This document shows positions 9,340-17,425 of a stretch of 64,000 bases of DNA, one piece after another (the first letter of the stretch is position 1; every line of letters begins with the position of its first letter). The position numbers and the translations under genes are program-made. This DNA is from Poritiphilus flavus (GTDB taxonomy: Bacteria > Bacteroidota > Bacteroidia > Flavobacteriales > Flavobacteriaceae), in assembly GCF_009901585.1 (NCBI RefSeq), contig NZ_WXYO01000001.1, positions 744,001 through 808,000 of the forward strand, given 5' to 3'. The notes under the pieces were generated by a model that saw only the letters and a list, made by a program, of their open reading frames with translations, was not told the origin of the DNA and made no database searches.

Positions 9340-9357
9340 GTTACTATTAACAGTAAC
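9340..9357. promoter_or_regulatory. 18-bp near-palindrome upstream of tatA
   Basis: GTTACT and AGTAAC form 6-bp inverted arms around a 6-bp centre, a near-perfect dyad. It lies 15 bp upstream of the tatA -7 box, a place where a regulator could bind. Its function is unknown. Confidence 0.35.
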
Positions 9358-9372
9358 TTATTACTTTTTTAG

Positions 9373-9380
9373 TACCTTTG
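9373..9380 (+). promoter_or_regulatory. -7 promoter element (TACCTTTG) of tatA
   Basis: Exact TAnnTTTG match ending 22 bp before the tatA ATG. No TTTG is found at the usual -33 spacing; the dyad at 9340-9357 occupies that area. Confidence 0.5.
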
Positions 9381-9402
9381 TTTTCTATTAAATTTTTACA
9401 TC

Positions 9403-9588
9403 ATGGTATCTTTATTAACCTTTTTAGCGATCGGACCCTGGCAAATAGCGATTATCGTAATGGTGGTGCTGTTATTGTTCGGTGGCAAAAAAATTCCTGA
9501 ATTGATGCGCGGACTGGGTAGCGGAATCAAGGAATTCAAGGATGCCTCCAAGGAGGATGATAAACTCGAAGAGAAAAAAGAACAGTAG
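9403..9588 (+). CDS. tatA: Sec-independent (Tat) translocase subunit TatA/TatE
   Basis: 61 residues with the TatA layout: one short N-terminal membrane helix (about 5-24, containing FLAIGPWQIAIIVMVVLLLFG), the conserved FGGKKIPELMRGLGSGIKEFK amphipathic helix (about 25-45), and an acidic and lysine-rich tail. TatA forms the pore of the twin-arginine translocase that exports folded proteins. It is a single gene here; tatC is not in the window. It is divergent from the M23/GH3 operon and followed by a terminator. Confidence 0.95.
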   Translation: MVSLLTFLAIGPWQIAIIVMVVLLLFGGKKIPELMRGLGSGIKEFKDASKEDDKLEEKKEQ

Positions 9589-9620
9589 GCCAACAGTGCG
9601 CCTTCATTTCATAATCTTAT

Positions 9621-9645
9621 AACATCTCTTAGGAGATGTTTTTTA
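9621..9645 (+). terminator. rho-independent terminator after tatA
   Basis: AACATCTC and GAGATGTT form an 8-bp stem around a 4-base loop, followed by a T run. It starts 33 bp after the tatA stop. Confidence 0.75.
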
Positions 9646-9677
9646 TTGCCCGATCTTAAAATATACTTATCGTTATA

Positions 9678-9710
9678 TTTGTGATCCCGGACCTGTGAGG
9701 AATACCTTTG
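9678..9710 (+). promoter_or_regulatory. promoter of the PorE-like gene (TTTG, 21 bp, TACCTTTG)
   Basis: A -33 TTTG at 9678-9681, a 21-bp spacer and an exact -7 TACCTTTG at 9703-9710. It predicts an untranslated leader of about 255 bases before the ATG at 9971. Confidence 0.5.
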
Positions 9711-9970
9711 TTCCGTTTGTCGATAGTTTACCATAAAATAAGGTGCTACACCACAATTAGTTCCCTAAAAACCCCTGCAATTTCATCGGAAAAAGACATT
9801 AGTTCGTCGTACACGACAAAAATGCCTGTTTTCACAACAAAAAATAATTCAGGAGTATCAGAACACTTATTTTCGGCGTTAGAAGTTAATCAATTCTGAT
9901 TTTCAGGCAATTACCTGAAACCAACCAAAAAACGGGACAGACGATTATCCCCAAAAGTCTTAGCGAACGG
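9711..9970 (+). promoter_or_regulatory. long 5' leader of the PorE-like gene, with shared 13-mer and hairpin
   Basis: The stretch holds TTTCACAACAAAA at 9830-9842, which recurs exactly upstream of the 56-residue gene and of sprC. It also holds a perfect 7-bp hairpin, TTTCAGG / CCTGAAA, at 9901-9920. A 63-codon frame here begins with TTG inside the -7 box and is not credible as a gene. Confidence 0.4.
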
Positions 9971-12823
9971 ATGAGAAAAATTCTGACCAGCCTACTTTCC
10001 GTGATCATGGTGCTGCTGTGTGTCAATAGCTTTGCTGCAAAGGATTCCCCAATCATCGGCCACGATGTGGGAACAGACCTTAGCGCTTCAGCCTACACGG
10101 ATTCCGGTGAAAATGAATTCACCAGGGCTGCTAAAAAACATAAGATCCCAAACCGGAAACTCAGTGGTTTTAAGATGGCTGCCAGTGGCTACTATATAGT
10201 CGCCGGGGTTTTTGGAAATCCAGAGAATGCGCAAAAAGCCGTACTGAAGCTTAGCAGACAAGGTCTGCGTCCCAGGATAATCAGACATCGGGAAAGCAAC
10301 TTAAACTACGTCACCCTGGATTTTTCACGGGATTGGAAAGAAGCTATCTCCCGATGTATTACCAACCTGGAAGGTAAGCACAAGGCGGCCAAATGGATAC
10401 TTCAGGTTGCAGAAGAGCCTTCTCTTGTGTCTGCTAATACCCCATCGGAGCCAACTGAGGTAAAGTCCACCAAAAACGCAACGGATTTTAAATCGGAAGC
10501 CAAAAGGCTAAAAATTGCAAACCGCAGCATAGCGGCCATAAAAGGTGTCAATGAAGGTTATTATACTATAGCCGGAGTTTTTGGTGCGGCTTCGAATGCT
10601 TCGCGATTTGCCCACGGATTAAAGAGGAAAAGATTTAATTCCGGGACCCTATTCAACCCCGGAGGCGGCATGCACTACGTTTACCTGAATTTTCATAAGG
10701 ACTGGCGAGAGGCGATTGCCCAGAACACTTCAAAAAGTAAAAAATCCTATAAGGGCAAGACCTGGATATTGAAAGTTGGCCTGCCGGAAAGAGAGATTGC
10801 CGAGCTAATTTCGAGTATGGAAAAGGCGGATAGCGAAAATGCGGCTGAGAAAGACAATAGACCAGTTGCAAATCAGGCAGAAAAGAAGGGGCGCTTCAAC
10901 AAAAGATCTTCCGGCAAACCGCTAAATGACAAACTATTGGAAAAGGCAGATCAGTATTTTGCCAAAATGTGGTATGCTGAGGCTGCAGAACTCTACGAAC
11001 TATTTTTGAGCCAGAACGAAAATGAACCTCATTTTGAGGTCATACAAAAGGCCGGGGATTCGCACTATTTCAATACGAATATGGAGCGTGCCTATTACTG
11101 GTATGACATATTGTATTCCAGGCACAAGGAGGAGATGTCTGCGGACAACCTGTTCAAATACGCCCATTCATTAAAAGGCACGGGTAAATACAGCAGGGCT
11201 AAAAGATTAATGCGGCTGTACAACCGTCAGATGGCCAAGGAAGAAGCCGCTGCCCTAAACAGGTACAGCAGAGCAAAAAACGAAAAGGTTTTGGATAATA
11301 TCCTGGGAACCGAGGAAAACTTTAGTATCAAAAATATCGCGGTAAACTCAGAATACTCAGATTTTGCTCCTATGTTCTACAGTGAAAACAAGGTGGTTTT
11401 CGCTTCTGCCATGGATTCCTCATTTTTTTCTACCAGACGGTATAAATGGAATAACCAACCCTATTTAGACCTGTATGTTGCCAAGATCAATCAGGAATCC
11501 GATGAGGTGAGAAATGCGGTGAAGTTTTCCAAAAAGATCAATACCAAATACCACGAGGCTTCAGTGGCCTTTTCTCCGGATAATGAGACCATGTATTTCA
11601 CCCGGAACAATTATGGAAAGAAACTGAAAAGAGATAAAAATGGCATTAACCATTTGAAAATTTACATGTCTACCAAGCGAGATGGCGAATGGACGGAAGC
11701 CAGGGAAGTGTCTTTTAACAGCGATAGTTATTCAACCGGACATCCGGCATTGAGCCCGGACGGCAAGCAGTTGTATTTTGTCTCAGATATGCCTGGCAGC
11801 ATAGGGGAGACCGATATTTTTGTGGTTGATATTTTGGACGACGGGCAGTTTTCGGAACCCCGGAATCTTGGTCCCGAGGTCAATACGGAACGCAGGGAAA
11901 TGTTTCCTTTCATTAGTGACAGGAAACTGTATTTCTCTTCGGACGGGCATGTTGGAATAGGTGGATTGGATATTTATGAGGCCACCCTGGATGAAGAGAA
12001 TGGTTTTGGTGGGGTACGGAATATCGGGAAACCGGTAAATAGTAAGGTGGATGATTTCTCATACATCATCAACGAAGAGACTCAAAAAGGTTTTTTCGCC
12101 TCTAACCGACGGGGAGGTAAGGGAGACGATGATATCTATTCCTTTAAACGCCTGATCCCGGAAGAAGCCAATAAAAATGCCATAGCAGGTGTGGTTACAG
12201 AACTCGTAAGCGGGGAGGTAATGCCGGAGGCTCTGGTAATGCTGCTCGATGAGAACAACCGCAAACTTAAGGAAATTGTAACCGGAGAAGACGGAAGCTT
12301 TGTATTTGAAGACTTAGACAGCAATACAAAATATACGCTGAAAACCGTTAAGGGCGATTATTTTGATAACGAACAGCTGATTACAACCAGGGATAATGAA
12401 TTGGTAGAGGCACAAGTGTCCATGGAAAGATTGAAAGAGCTTATCGCCATTGAAGACGGAATCAAAAAGCTTAAGACGGAGATGATCTATTTTGACTTTG
12501 ACAGGCACTATATCCGATCAGACGCTTCTAAAGAACTGGATAAGCTGGTTGAGGTTATGAACGAATACCAGGACATGGTCATCCGGATAGAATCCCATAC
12601 GGACTCACGCGGTAAGCGGGCCTATAACAAGTACCTGTCCGATCAAAGAGCTAAATCTACCCGGGATTATCTGATCTCTAAAGGAATTGATCCAAAACGT
12701 ATTGAAAGCGCCATAGGATATGGTGAAGAGAGACTGCTTAACGAATGTGATGGTTCGGTGAGATGTAGCAGTGCTAAACACCAGATGAACAGACGCTCAG
12801 AATTTATTATTGTTAGCATGTAG
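9971..12823 (+). CDS. PorE-like OmpA-family envelope protein with twin N-terminal SPOR-like modules
   Basis: 950 residues with a signal peptide (to about residue 22). In order: SPOR-like module 1 (about 67-146) and module 2 (about 188-269), each opening with SGYYIVAGVF or EGYYTIAGVF and ending in WILQV or WILKV; a TPR-like helical region (about 320-420); a PD40/WD40-like beta-propeller (about 455-725) with SPDG motifs; a carboxypeptidase-regulatory-like domain (about 737-820); and an OmpA peptidoglycan-binding domain (about 835-950, SHTDSRGKRAYNKYLSDQRA). TPR, propeller, regulatory domain and OmpA is the arrangement of PorE, which ties the T9SS cell-surface machinery to peptidoglycan. The two SPOR-like modules are an addition, and the same modules occur in SprD of this window. 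Confidence 0.85.
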   Translation: MRKILTSLLSVIMVLLCVNSFAAKDSPIIGHDVGTDLSASAYTDSGENEFTRAAKKHKIPNRKLSGFKMAASGYYIVAGVFGNPENAQKAVLKLSRQGLRPRIIRHRESNLNYVTLDFSRDWKEAISRCITNLEGKHKAAKWILQVAEEPSLVSANTPSEPTEVKSTKNATDFKSEAKRLKIANRSIAAIKGVNEGYYTIAGVFGAASNASRFAHGLKRKRFNSGTLFNPGGGMHYVYLNFHKDWREAIAQNTSKSKKSYKGKTWILKVGLPEREIAELISSMEKADSENAAEKDNRPVANQAEKKGRFNKRSSGKPLNDKLLEKADQYFAKMWYAEAAELYELFLSQNENEPHFEVIQKAGDSHYFNTNMERAYYWYDILYSRHKEEMSADNLFKYAHSLKGTGKYSRAKRLMRLYNRQMAKEEAAALNRYSRAKNEKVLDNILGTEENFSIKNIAVNSEYSDFAPMFYSENKVVFASAMDSSFFSTRRYKWNNQPYLDLYVAKINQESDEVRNAVKFSKKINTKYHEASVAFSPDNETMYFTRNNYGKKLKRDKNGINHLKIYMSTKRDGEWTEAREVSFNSDSYSTGHPALSPDGKQLYFVSDMPGSIGETDIFVVDILDDGQFSEPRNLGPEVNTERREMFPFISDRKLYFSSDGHVGIGGLDIYEATLDEENGFGGVRNIGKPVNSKVDDFSYIINEETQKGFFASNRRGGKGDDDIYSFKRLIPEEANKNAIAGVVTELVSGEVMPEALVMLLDENNRKLKEIVTGEDGSFVFEDLDSNTKYTLKTVKGDYFDNEQLITTRDNELVEAQVSMERLKELIAIEDGIKKLKTEMIYFDFDRHYIRSDASKELDKLVEVMNEYQDMVIRIESHTDSRGKRAYNKYLSDQRAKSTRDYLISKGIDPKRIESAIGYGEERLLNECDGSVRCSSAKHQMNRRSEFIIVSM

Positions 12824-12859
12824 ATACCTATTTGGGGGAATATGGTATTGTTTAGCAAG

Positions 12860-12888
12860 GCCGCGGATCTAAGATCCGCGGCTTTTTT
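12860..12888 (+). terminator. strong rho-independent terminator after the PorE-like gene
   Basis: A 10-bp perfect GC-rich stem (GCCGCGGATC / GATCCGCGGC) with a TAA loop is followed by six Ts. It starts 36 bp after the stop codon. Confidence 0.9.
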
Positions 12889-12958
12889 GTTGCCCGCCCC
12901 GACTTGCGAAAGCCACGGTCAGAGCAGATTCATTCACTTTCACAACCCCTTTGCTTTC

Positions 12959-12971
12959 TTTCACAACAAAA
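12959..12971 (+). promoter_or_regulatory. shared 13-mer TTTCACAACAAAA upstream of the 56-residue gene
   Basis: Identical to the copies at 9830-9842 and 33335-33347. A partial second copy (TTTCACAACCCC) lies just upstream, near 12938. The distance to the ATG at 13054 is 95 bp, against 141 and 201 bp for the other two genes. Confidence 0.45.
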
Positions 12972-13053
12972 CGCAACTTCTAAATACCTAAGCCCCGCAT
13001 TTTCAGTTATATATACTAACCAAATGCATTAAAAAAAACTAAATCTTAACCTA

Positions 13054-13224
13054 ATGAAACACGTCTTACTTATTAAGGAAATTTACCTGGAGGCCTTTAG
13101 AAATTTGGGGCATGCTATCGTAAAGAACTTCTTCAAAGTGTTCTCTTGGTTTTGCTTCGTGAGCTTTGTTATTGTGCTTTATGCTTTTTTGTTCCGCGTT
13201 GCAACCGGTTTCGCCTTTGATTAA
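13054..13224 (+). CDS. 56-residue single-helix membrane protein (DUF6747-like)
   Basis: ATG at 13054 to TAA at 13222-13224 codes for 56 residues. The first half is charged and amphipathic (MKHVLLIKEIYLEAFRNLG, then VKNFFKVFSW). The second half is one membrane helix (about 32-49, CFVSFVIVLYAFLFRVA) ending in TGFAFD. It lies alone between two terminators, with its own one 34 bp past the stop, which supports a real gene. I recall a small Flavobacteriaceae family, DUF6747, with this pattern but cannot confirm the number. Function is unknown. The shared 13-mer upstream links it to the PorE-like and spr genes. Confidence 0.75.
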   Translation: MKHVLLIKEIYLEAFRNLGHAIVKNFFKVFSWFCFVSFVIVLYAFLFRVATGFAFD

Positions 13225-13257
13225 GACCAAAAACAAAAACCAACCTAACAACCAGAT

Positions 13258-13284
13258 GGCGCTTCATAAGAAGCGCCTTTTTTT
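13258..13284 (+). terminator. terminator of the 56-residue gene
   Basis: GGCGCTTC / GAAGCGCC forms an 8-bp perfect stem with an ATAA loop and a seven-T tail. Confidence 0.85.
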
Positions 13285-13316
13285 GTCCTATAAAGGAAAT
13301 TTCCTGCCAATTGCCA

Positions 13317-13349
13317 ATAAAAAACCCGGGGCAAAACCCCGGGTTTTTA
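13317..13349 (-). terminator. bidirectional terminator downstream of the DUF4837 gene
   Basis: AAAACCCGGGG / CCCCGGGTTTT forms an 11-bp perfect stem around CAAAA. A-rich and T-rich flanks on the two sides let it stop transcripts from either direction. It lies 19 bp past the stop of the minus-strand DUF4837 gene. Confidence 0.8.
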
Positions 13350-13367
13350 TTCATTTGTTTTATAAAA

Positions 13368-14354
13368 TCAATTGAACCGCACCGTTTTCATTATGGCTTC
13401 CAGTTCAAACATATAATCCCTTTTGTTGGTAGCCGGTGCAAAGGTAAAACCTTCCAAAACCATCTTTCGGTTGTTCTCCTTGTCGTTGATGATATAGGTG
13501 AGGAAAGGACCTGCCATGGGATAACCCTTTACTTCCCAGATACCGCGAACTTCGGCCGCCTTTTTATCCCCAATCGTTGCTGCAAAGACATAAGGCGCAA
13601 AGGCCTTTTCCGTTATCATATAAGTTACCCTGTCCGGAATATCCGGTCCGGGGATATATCGCTCCCCTATAGAGTCACGCATCCGGACAATGTCCATAAC
13701 AAATGTAGAATCCGTTTCAAAACTGTTGCCAGGCATTTCATAGGCAATAATGTTCATGGTTCCCTTAGGGATCTCCATATCTATCCAAACAAAGTTATCT
13801 TCCTGCTTGCCAACTTTAAAGAGGGAGGGGAAATTCAGTTTTATCCCAAACTTTTCTTCAAGGGCTTTGTCCTTATTCAAGGATCGCTTAAAACGCTCTT
13901 GAGCCTCTGCGATCTCCGTATTGCGAAAGGAGGCGATGATCTGATTGGCATTTTGCTCTATATTATCTATGAGTTCCTGCCGGTCTGTGCCCTTGATCAC
14001 GGCAATCTTTTGAGGGGTAGCGTACAGATCCGTTTTGATATGCGCCACATTCAGAGAATCCAGGCTTACGAACAATACCGCCCTGCGGTGTCTGGTGGTC
14101 CCGGTAAACACCCTTTGAGGCATGTAATCAATGCTAAAGAGCGGTTCTTCCCAGGGCATCCCTACGATAGGGGAGGCAAAGTGTTCCCGGACTTTATCGC
14201 CAACCTCACTTTCCCATAAATGGCTTTCCATGACCACGGCCACCGTATTGATCGCGCCAAGAGATTGTGGTTTATAAACTTTTCTGTTTTTTTCCTTACA
14301 AGAAGAGGAAAGGATGAGAAAAAATAGTAATGCTAGTGTTCCAAAATGTTTCAT
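13368..14354 (-). CDS. DUF4837-family lipoprotein
   Basis: 328 residues with a lipoprotein signal (LLFFLILSSSC, lipidated Cys near residue 19) and a mixed alpha/beta body that includes ESHLWESEVGDKVREHF and EIPKGTMNIIAYEMP stretches and a C-terminal IWEVKGYPMAGPFLTYI. This matches what I know of DUF4837, a Bacteroidota lipoprotein family usually coded next to a LysM lytic transglycosylase, as here: the transglycosylase stop is 12 bp upstream. It is probably an outer-membrane lipoprotein facing the periplasm, perhaps an accessory of the transglycosylase. The role is not known. Confidence 0.88.
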   Translation of the reverse strand: MKHFGTLALLFFLILSSSCKEKNRKVYKPQSLGAINTVAVVMESHLWESEVGDKVREHFASPIVGMPWEEPLFSIDYMPQRVFTGTTRHRRAVLFVSLDSLNVAHIKTDLYATPQKIAVIKGTDRQELIDNIEQNANQIIASFRNTEIAEAQERFKRSLNKDKALEEKFGIKLNFPSLFKVGKQEDNFVWIDMEIPKGTMNIIAYEMPGNSFETDSTFVMDIVRMRDSIGERYIPGPDIPDRVTYMITEKAFAPYVFAATIGDKKAAEVRGIWEVKGYPMAGPFLTYIINDKENNRKMVLEGFTFAPATNKRDYMFELEAIMKTVRFN

Positions 14355-14366
14355 ATACCGACTGCT

Positions 14367-16007
14367 TTACGATGAACAATCACACAATTTAAGTTTGGTC
14401 CCTGGTTGTAGATTGTTACCGCGAATACCGTTCCATTCTCGTAAATTTTCAACAGTAATTCCAGGATATTGCCTGGAAATCGTCCAAAGTGAGTCTCCTT
14501 TTCTTACTGTATGTACTTTGGCACCATTTGGAATGGAGGTAGCAGCCGCTGTTGCGGATTTGGGTTTGGATTTTTTTGCAGCTACTGCTGTATATGGTTT
14601 TCTGGGGAAAATTGTCAGGCGTTGACCGACTCTGAGGTTATTACTCCTAAGCCCGTTCCACCTTTTGATCTGGCTTACTCCCACTCCGTAGCGTTCAGCG
14701 ATCTTACCCAGATAGTCCCCGCTACGAACCTTATAGCGGATCCTGTCCTGAGCTTTGACTAGTTGAGGCAGAGGAGATTCCTTGCTTTTTAATTCTTTTT
14801 CTACATGGGCGTAGATCGCTTCTTCATTGGCCACGAACTTCCCCATCGCATCATAGGGCAGCCTTAAATAATAAGGTTTCCCTTCAATCTTAGGAATAAT
14901 ATTCAGCTTGTAGGAAGGATTAAGCACCTTGAGCTCTTCCACGCTGATCCCTACCAATTCCGAAATCTGATCAAAAGTGATTAGTTGTTTTATGCGAATG
15001 GTATCCGTATTGAAGTAAGGCCTTTCCGCGTTCTTCATTTTAAGGCCATGCTCCTCCGCATACTCAAAAATGTACATGGTAGCCAAAAAGGCCGGTACAT
15101 AGCCCGCGGTTTCCCTGGGGAGAAACCTACGGATATTCCAGTAGTTCTTATGGCCACCGGATCTTCTGATCGCCTTATTTACATTTCCCGGGCCTGAGTT
15201 ATAGGCAGCCAGGGCCAGGTCCCAATCCCCAAAGATCTCATAGAGTTTGGAAAGGTATTGGCAGGCGGCTTTGGTAGACATTATGGGATCGCTTCGTTCA
15301 TCTACGTAGCTGCTTACATCCAACTTATACATCCTGCCTGTTCCGTACATAAACTGCCAGAGTCCGGTTGCCCCAACCCTGGATTTCGCTCTTGGGTTCA
15401 ACGCGGATTCCACTATGGACAGATACTTGATCTCCAGCGGAATGTCCATATTATCCAATTCCTGCTCGAACATAGGGAAATAAAACTGACTTGCGGTGAG
15501 CATTCGCTCCATCAGGTCTTTCTTTCGGGTAAGAAAGGACTTGATCACATTCTCCAGAGATGGATTATAAGATATGTCAAAAGGTGTTTTTTCGTTTAGT
15601 TTGGCCAGACGGGCTTTAAGTACTTCCGTATCAATAGTGTTGGCACTGGTACTATCCGGTTCCCAATTCGCAATTTCGTCATACATCTCAACAAAAAGAG
15701 GGGCGTTAGCCGCTAGCTCCCGCATCCAGAGACTGTCGTATCTCGCGGCTTCGGGATTGTCTTTTAAATTATATCCTCTTTTTTCGGTATTTGCGATAAG
15801 CTGGTTATCCGCTAACCCCTTTGGAGCCGCCATCAACTCCATCTGTTCTACCCCTTTGAGGTCCATAGCAGTAGTATCCTGAATAAGGGGGATTTTAGAC
15901 AAGGCAAGGCTGTCTTTGGTTACCACAGAATCTTTATCTTGAGCAACCAGCTGAAGGGTCATAGCCATAGCCGGGAGCAGCAATGCTAGTTTTTTAAACA
16001 AGGTCAT
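14367..16007 (-). CDS. membrane-bound lytic murein transglycosylase with two LysM domains (MltD-like)
   Basis: 546 residues from the ATG at 16007, preferred over an in-frame upstream start at 16061 because it opens the signal peptide MTLFKKLALLLPAMAMTLQLVAQ. The lytic transglycosylase domain (about 170-300) has the catalytic Glu in SIVESALNPRAKS, then GATGLWQFMYGTG and AAYNSGPGNVNKAI. Two LysM domains follow at the C-terminus (YKVRSGDYLGKIAERYG and HTVRKGDSLWTISRQYP). It cleaves glycan strands in the periplasm. It forms an operon with the DUF4837 lipoprotein. Confidence 0.93.
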   Translation of the reverse strand: MTLFKKLALLLPAMAMTLQLVAQDKDSVVTKDSLALSKIPLIQDTTAMDLKGVEQMELMAAPKGLADNQLIANTEKRGYNLKDNPEAARYDSLWMRELAANAPLFVEMYDEIANWEPDSTSANTIDTEVLKARLAKLNEKTPFDISYNPSLENVIKSFLTRKKDLMERMLTASQFYFPMFEQELDNMDIPLEIKYLSIVESALNPRAKSRVGATGLWQFMYGTGRMYKLDVSSYVDERSDPIMSTKAACQYLSKLYEIFGDWDLALAAYNSGPGNVNKAIRRSGGHKNYWNIRRFLPRETAGYVPAFLATMYIFEYAEEHGLKMKNAERPYFNTDTIRIKQLITFDQISELVGISVEELKVLNPSYKLNIIPKIEGKPYYLRLPYDAMGKFVANEEAIYAHVEKELKSKESPLPQLVKAQDRIRYKVRSGDYLGKIAERYGVGVSQIKRWNGLRSNNLRVGQRLTIFPRKPYTAVAAKKSKPKSATAAATSIPNGAKVHTVRKGDSLWTISRQYPGITVENLREWNGIRGNNLQPGTKLKLCDCSS

Positions 16008-16121
16008 AAAGCTGGAACTTTGTTGTGGGGCTAACGAAAATCGTGTTTTTTTCTGAAACAATAAAATATTCGGCTTACAATAGCCCCAAAATTGCCATAG
16101 GGTCTTTAATCGATAACGCCC

Positions 16122-17315
16122 TTATGGCGTTAATATTGCGGCAATTCCAGGTAGTGTTTTCCCTTCCAGGCTTTCGAGCATTGCACCACCTCCGGTAGAA
16201 ACATAACTCACCTTGTCCTGAAAGCCGAATTGCTTAACTGCAGCCACGGAATCGCCCCCGCCTACCAGGGAAAATGCACCCTGTTTTGTGGCTTCCTCAA
16301 TGAAGTGGCCAATGGCGATAGTACCCTTGGAAAAATTCTCCATTTCAAAGACCCCAACAGGTCCGTTCCAAAGTATGGTCTTTGAATTCGCGATTACTCT
16401 ACGGAAGTGTTTTAAGGATTCCGGCCCTGCATCCAGGCCTTGCCATCCATCCGGAATACTATCCACTGCAACAACCTGGGTTTTGGCATCATTGGCAAAG
16501 TCGTCAGCGGCAAGCACATCGGAAGGAAGATGTACACTTACCCCTTGTTGTTTCGCTTTTTCCAATATTTCCAACGCAAGGTCTAATTTATCATCTTCGC
16601 AAATGGAATCCCCGATGGATCCTCCCTGTGCCTTAACGAAGGTGTAAGTCATACCGCCACCTACGATCAGATGATCAACTTTTGGCAGAATGTTTTCTAT
16701 GATAGTGATCTTTGAAGACACCTTGGCTCCTCCCAATATGGCGGTAACCGGTTTTTCACCGGTTTGCATCACTTTTTCTATAGCCCTGATCTCGTTAGCA
16801 AGAAGGTATCCAAAGCACTTTTTGCCCGGAAAGAACTGCGCAACTATGGTCGTAGAAGCGTGTGGACGGTGGGCAGTACCAAAGGCATCGTTCACGTATA
16901 TATCGCCTAGTCCGGACAGCTGCTCCGCAAATGCGGTATCCCCTTTTTCTTCTTCAGCGTGATAGCGAAGGTTCTCTAATAATAATACCTCACCACTTCT
17001 GAGGGCATCTGCGGCTTGCTGTGCCTCGTCCCCCACACAGTCTTCCACAAAATGGACTTGAACCCCAATGATTTCCGAGACTTTGTCACAGATATGACCT
17101 AAGGACATTTCAGGATTCCGGCTTCCTTTTGGCCTCCCCAAATGGCTCATCAAGATGGCACTGCCGCCATCTTCCAGTACTTTCAGTATGGTTGGTTTGG
17201 CAGCTTCAATCCTTGTGGTATCCGTTACCTGGAATTCCGCGTTTAGGGGAACGTTGAAGTCTACGCGAATTAGTGCCTTTTTGTCTTTAAAGTCGAAATC
17301 GTCAATTGTTACCAT
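16122..17315 (-). CDS. pgk: phosphoglycerate kinase
   Basis: 397 residues from the ATG at 17315, the normal length for bacterial PGK. The frame runs open upstream to 17456, but those codons precede the promoter and have no family match. The signatures RVDFNVPL (near residue 17), [25 protein letters not shown] and GGGDSVAAV (nucleotide-binding, near the C-terminus) are all intact. The enzyme transfers phosphate from 1,3-bisphosphoglycerate to ADP in glycolysis. It is divergent from holB. Confidence 0.98.
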   Translation of the reverse strand: MVTIDDFDFKDKKALIRVDFNVPLNAEFQVTDTTRIEAAKPTILKVLEDGGSAILMSHLGRPKGSRNPEMSLGHICDKVSEIIGVQVHFVEDCVGDEAQQAADALRSGEVLLLENLRYHAEEEKGDTAFAEQLSGLGDIYVNDAFGTAHRPHASTTIVAQFFPGKKCFGYLLANEIRAIEKVMQTGEKPVTAILGGAKVSSKITIIENILPKVDHLIVGGGMTYTFVKAQGGSIGDSICEDDKLDLALEILEKAKQQGVSVHLPSDVLAADDFANDAKTQVVAVDSIPDGWQGLDAGPESLKHFRRVIANSKTILWNGPVGVFEMENFSKGTIAIGHFIEEATKQGAFSLVGGGDSVAAVKQFGFQDKVSYVSTGGGAMLESLEGKTLPGIAAILTP

Positions 17316-17337
17316 TTTGCAAGGGTTTAGCGAGTGG

Positions 17338-17345
17338 CAAATGTA
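17338..17345 (-). promoter_or_regulatory. -7 promoter element (TACATTTG) of pgk
   Basis: Exact TAnnTTTG match on the minus strand, ending 22 bp before the pgk ATG. It supports the start at 17315 over longer forms. Confidence 0.5.
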
Positions 17346-17384
17346 AAGATTAATCGGCTTAAGGTAAAGCAGAGAACCCATTAA

Positions 17385-17418
17385 TTTGCAGACTGGAACA
17401 ACAAAAAGCTTATATTTG
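17385..17418 (+). promoter_or_regulatory. promoter of holB (TTTG, 22 bp, TATATTTG)
   Basis: -33 TTTG at 17385-17388 and -7 TATATTTG at 17411-17418. Only 7 bp separate the box from the ATG at 17426, so transcription should begin at or next to the start codon. Confidence 0.5.
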
Positions 17419-17425
17419 GAACCAT

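Noticed and set aside
9708-9899. 63-codon frame upstream of the PorE-like gene
   Set aside because: It starts with TTG inside the promoter -7 box and has no recognisable protein features.
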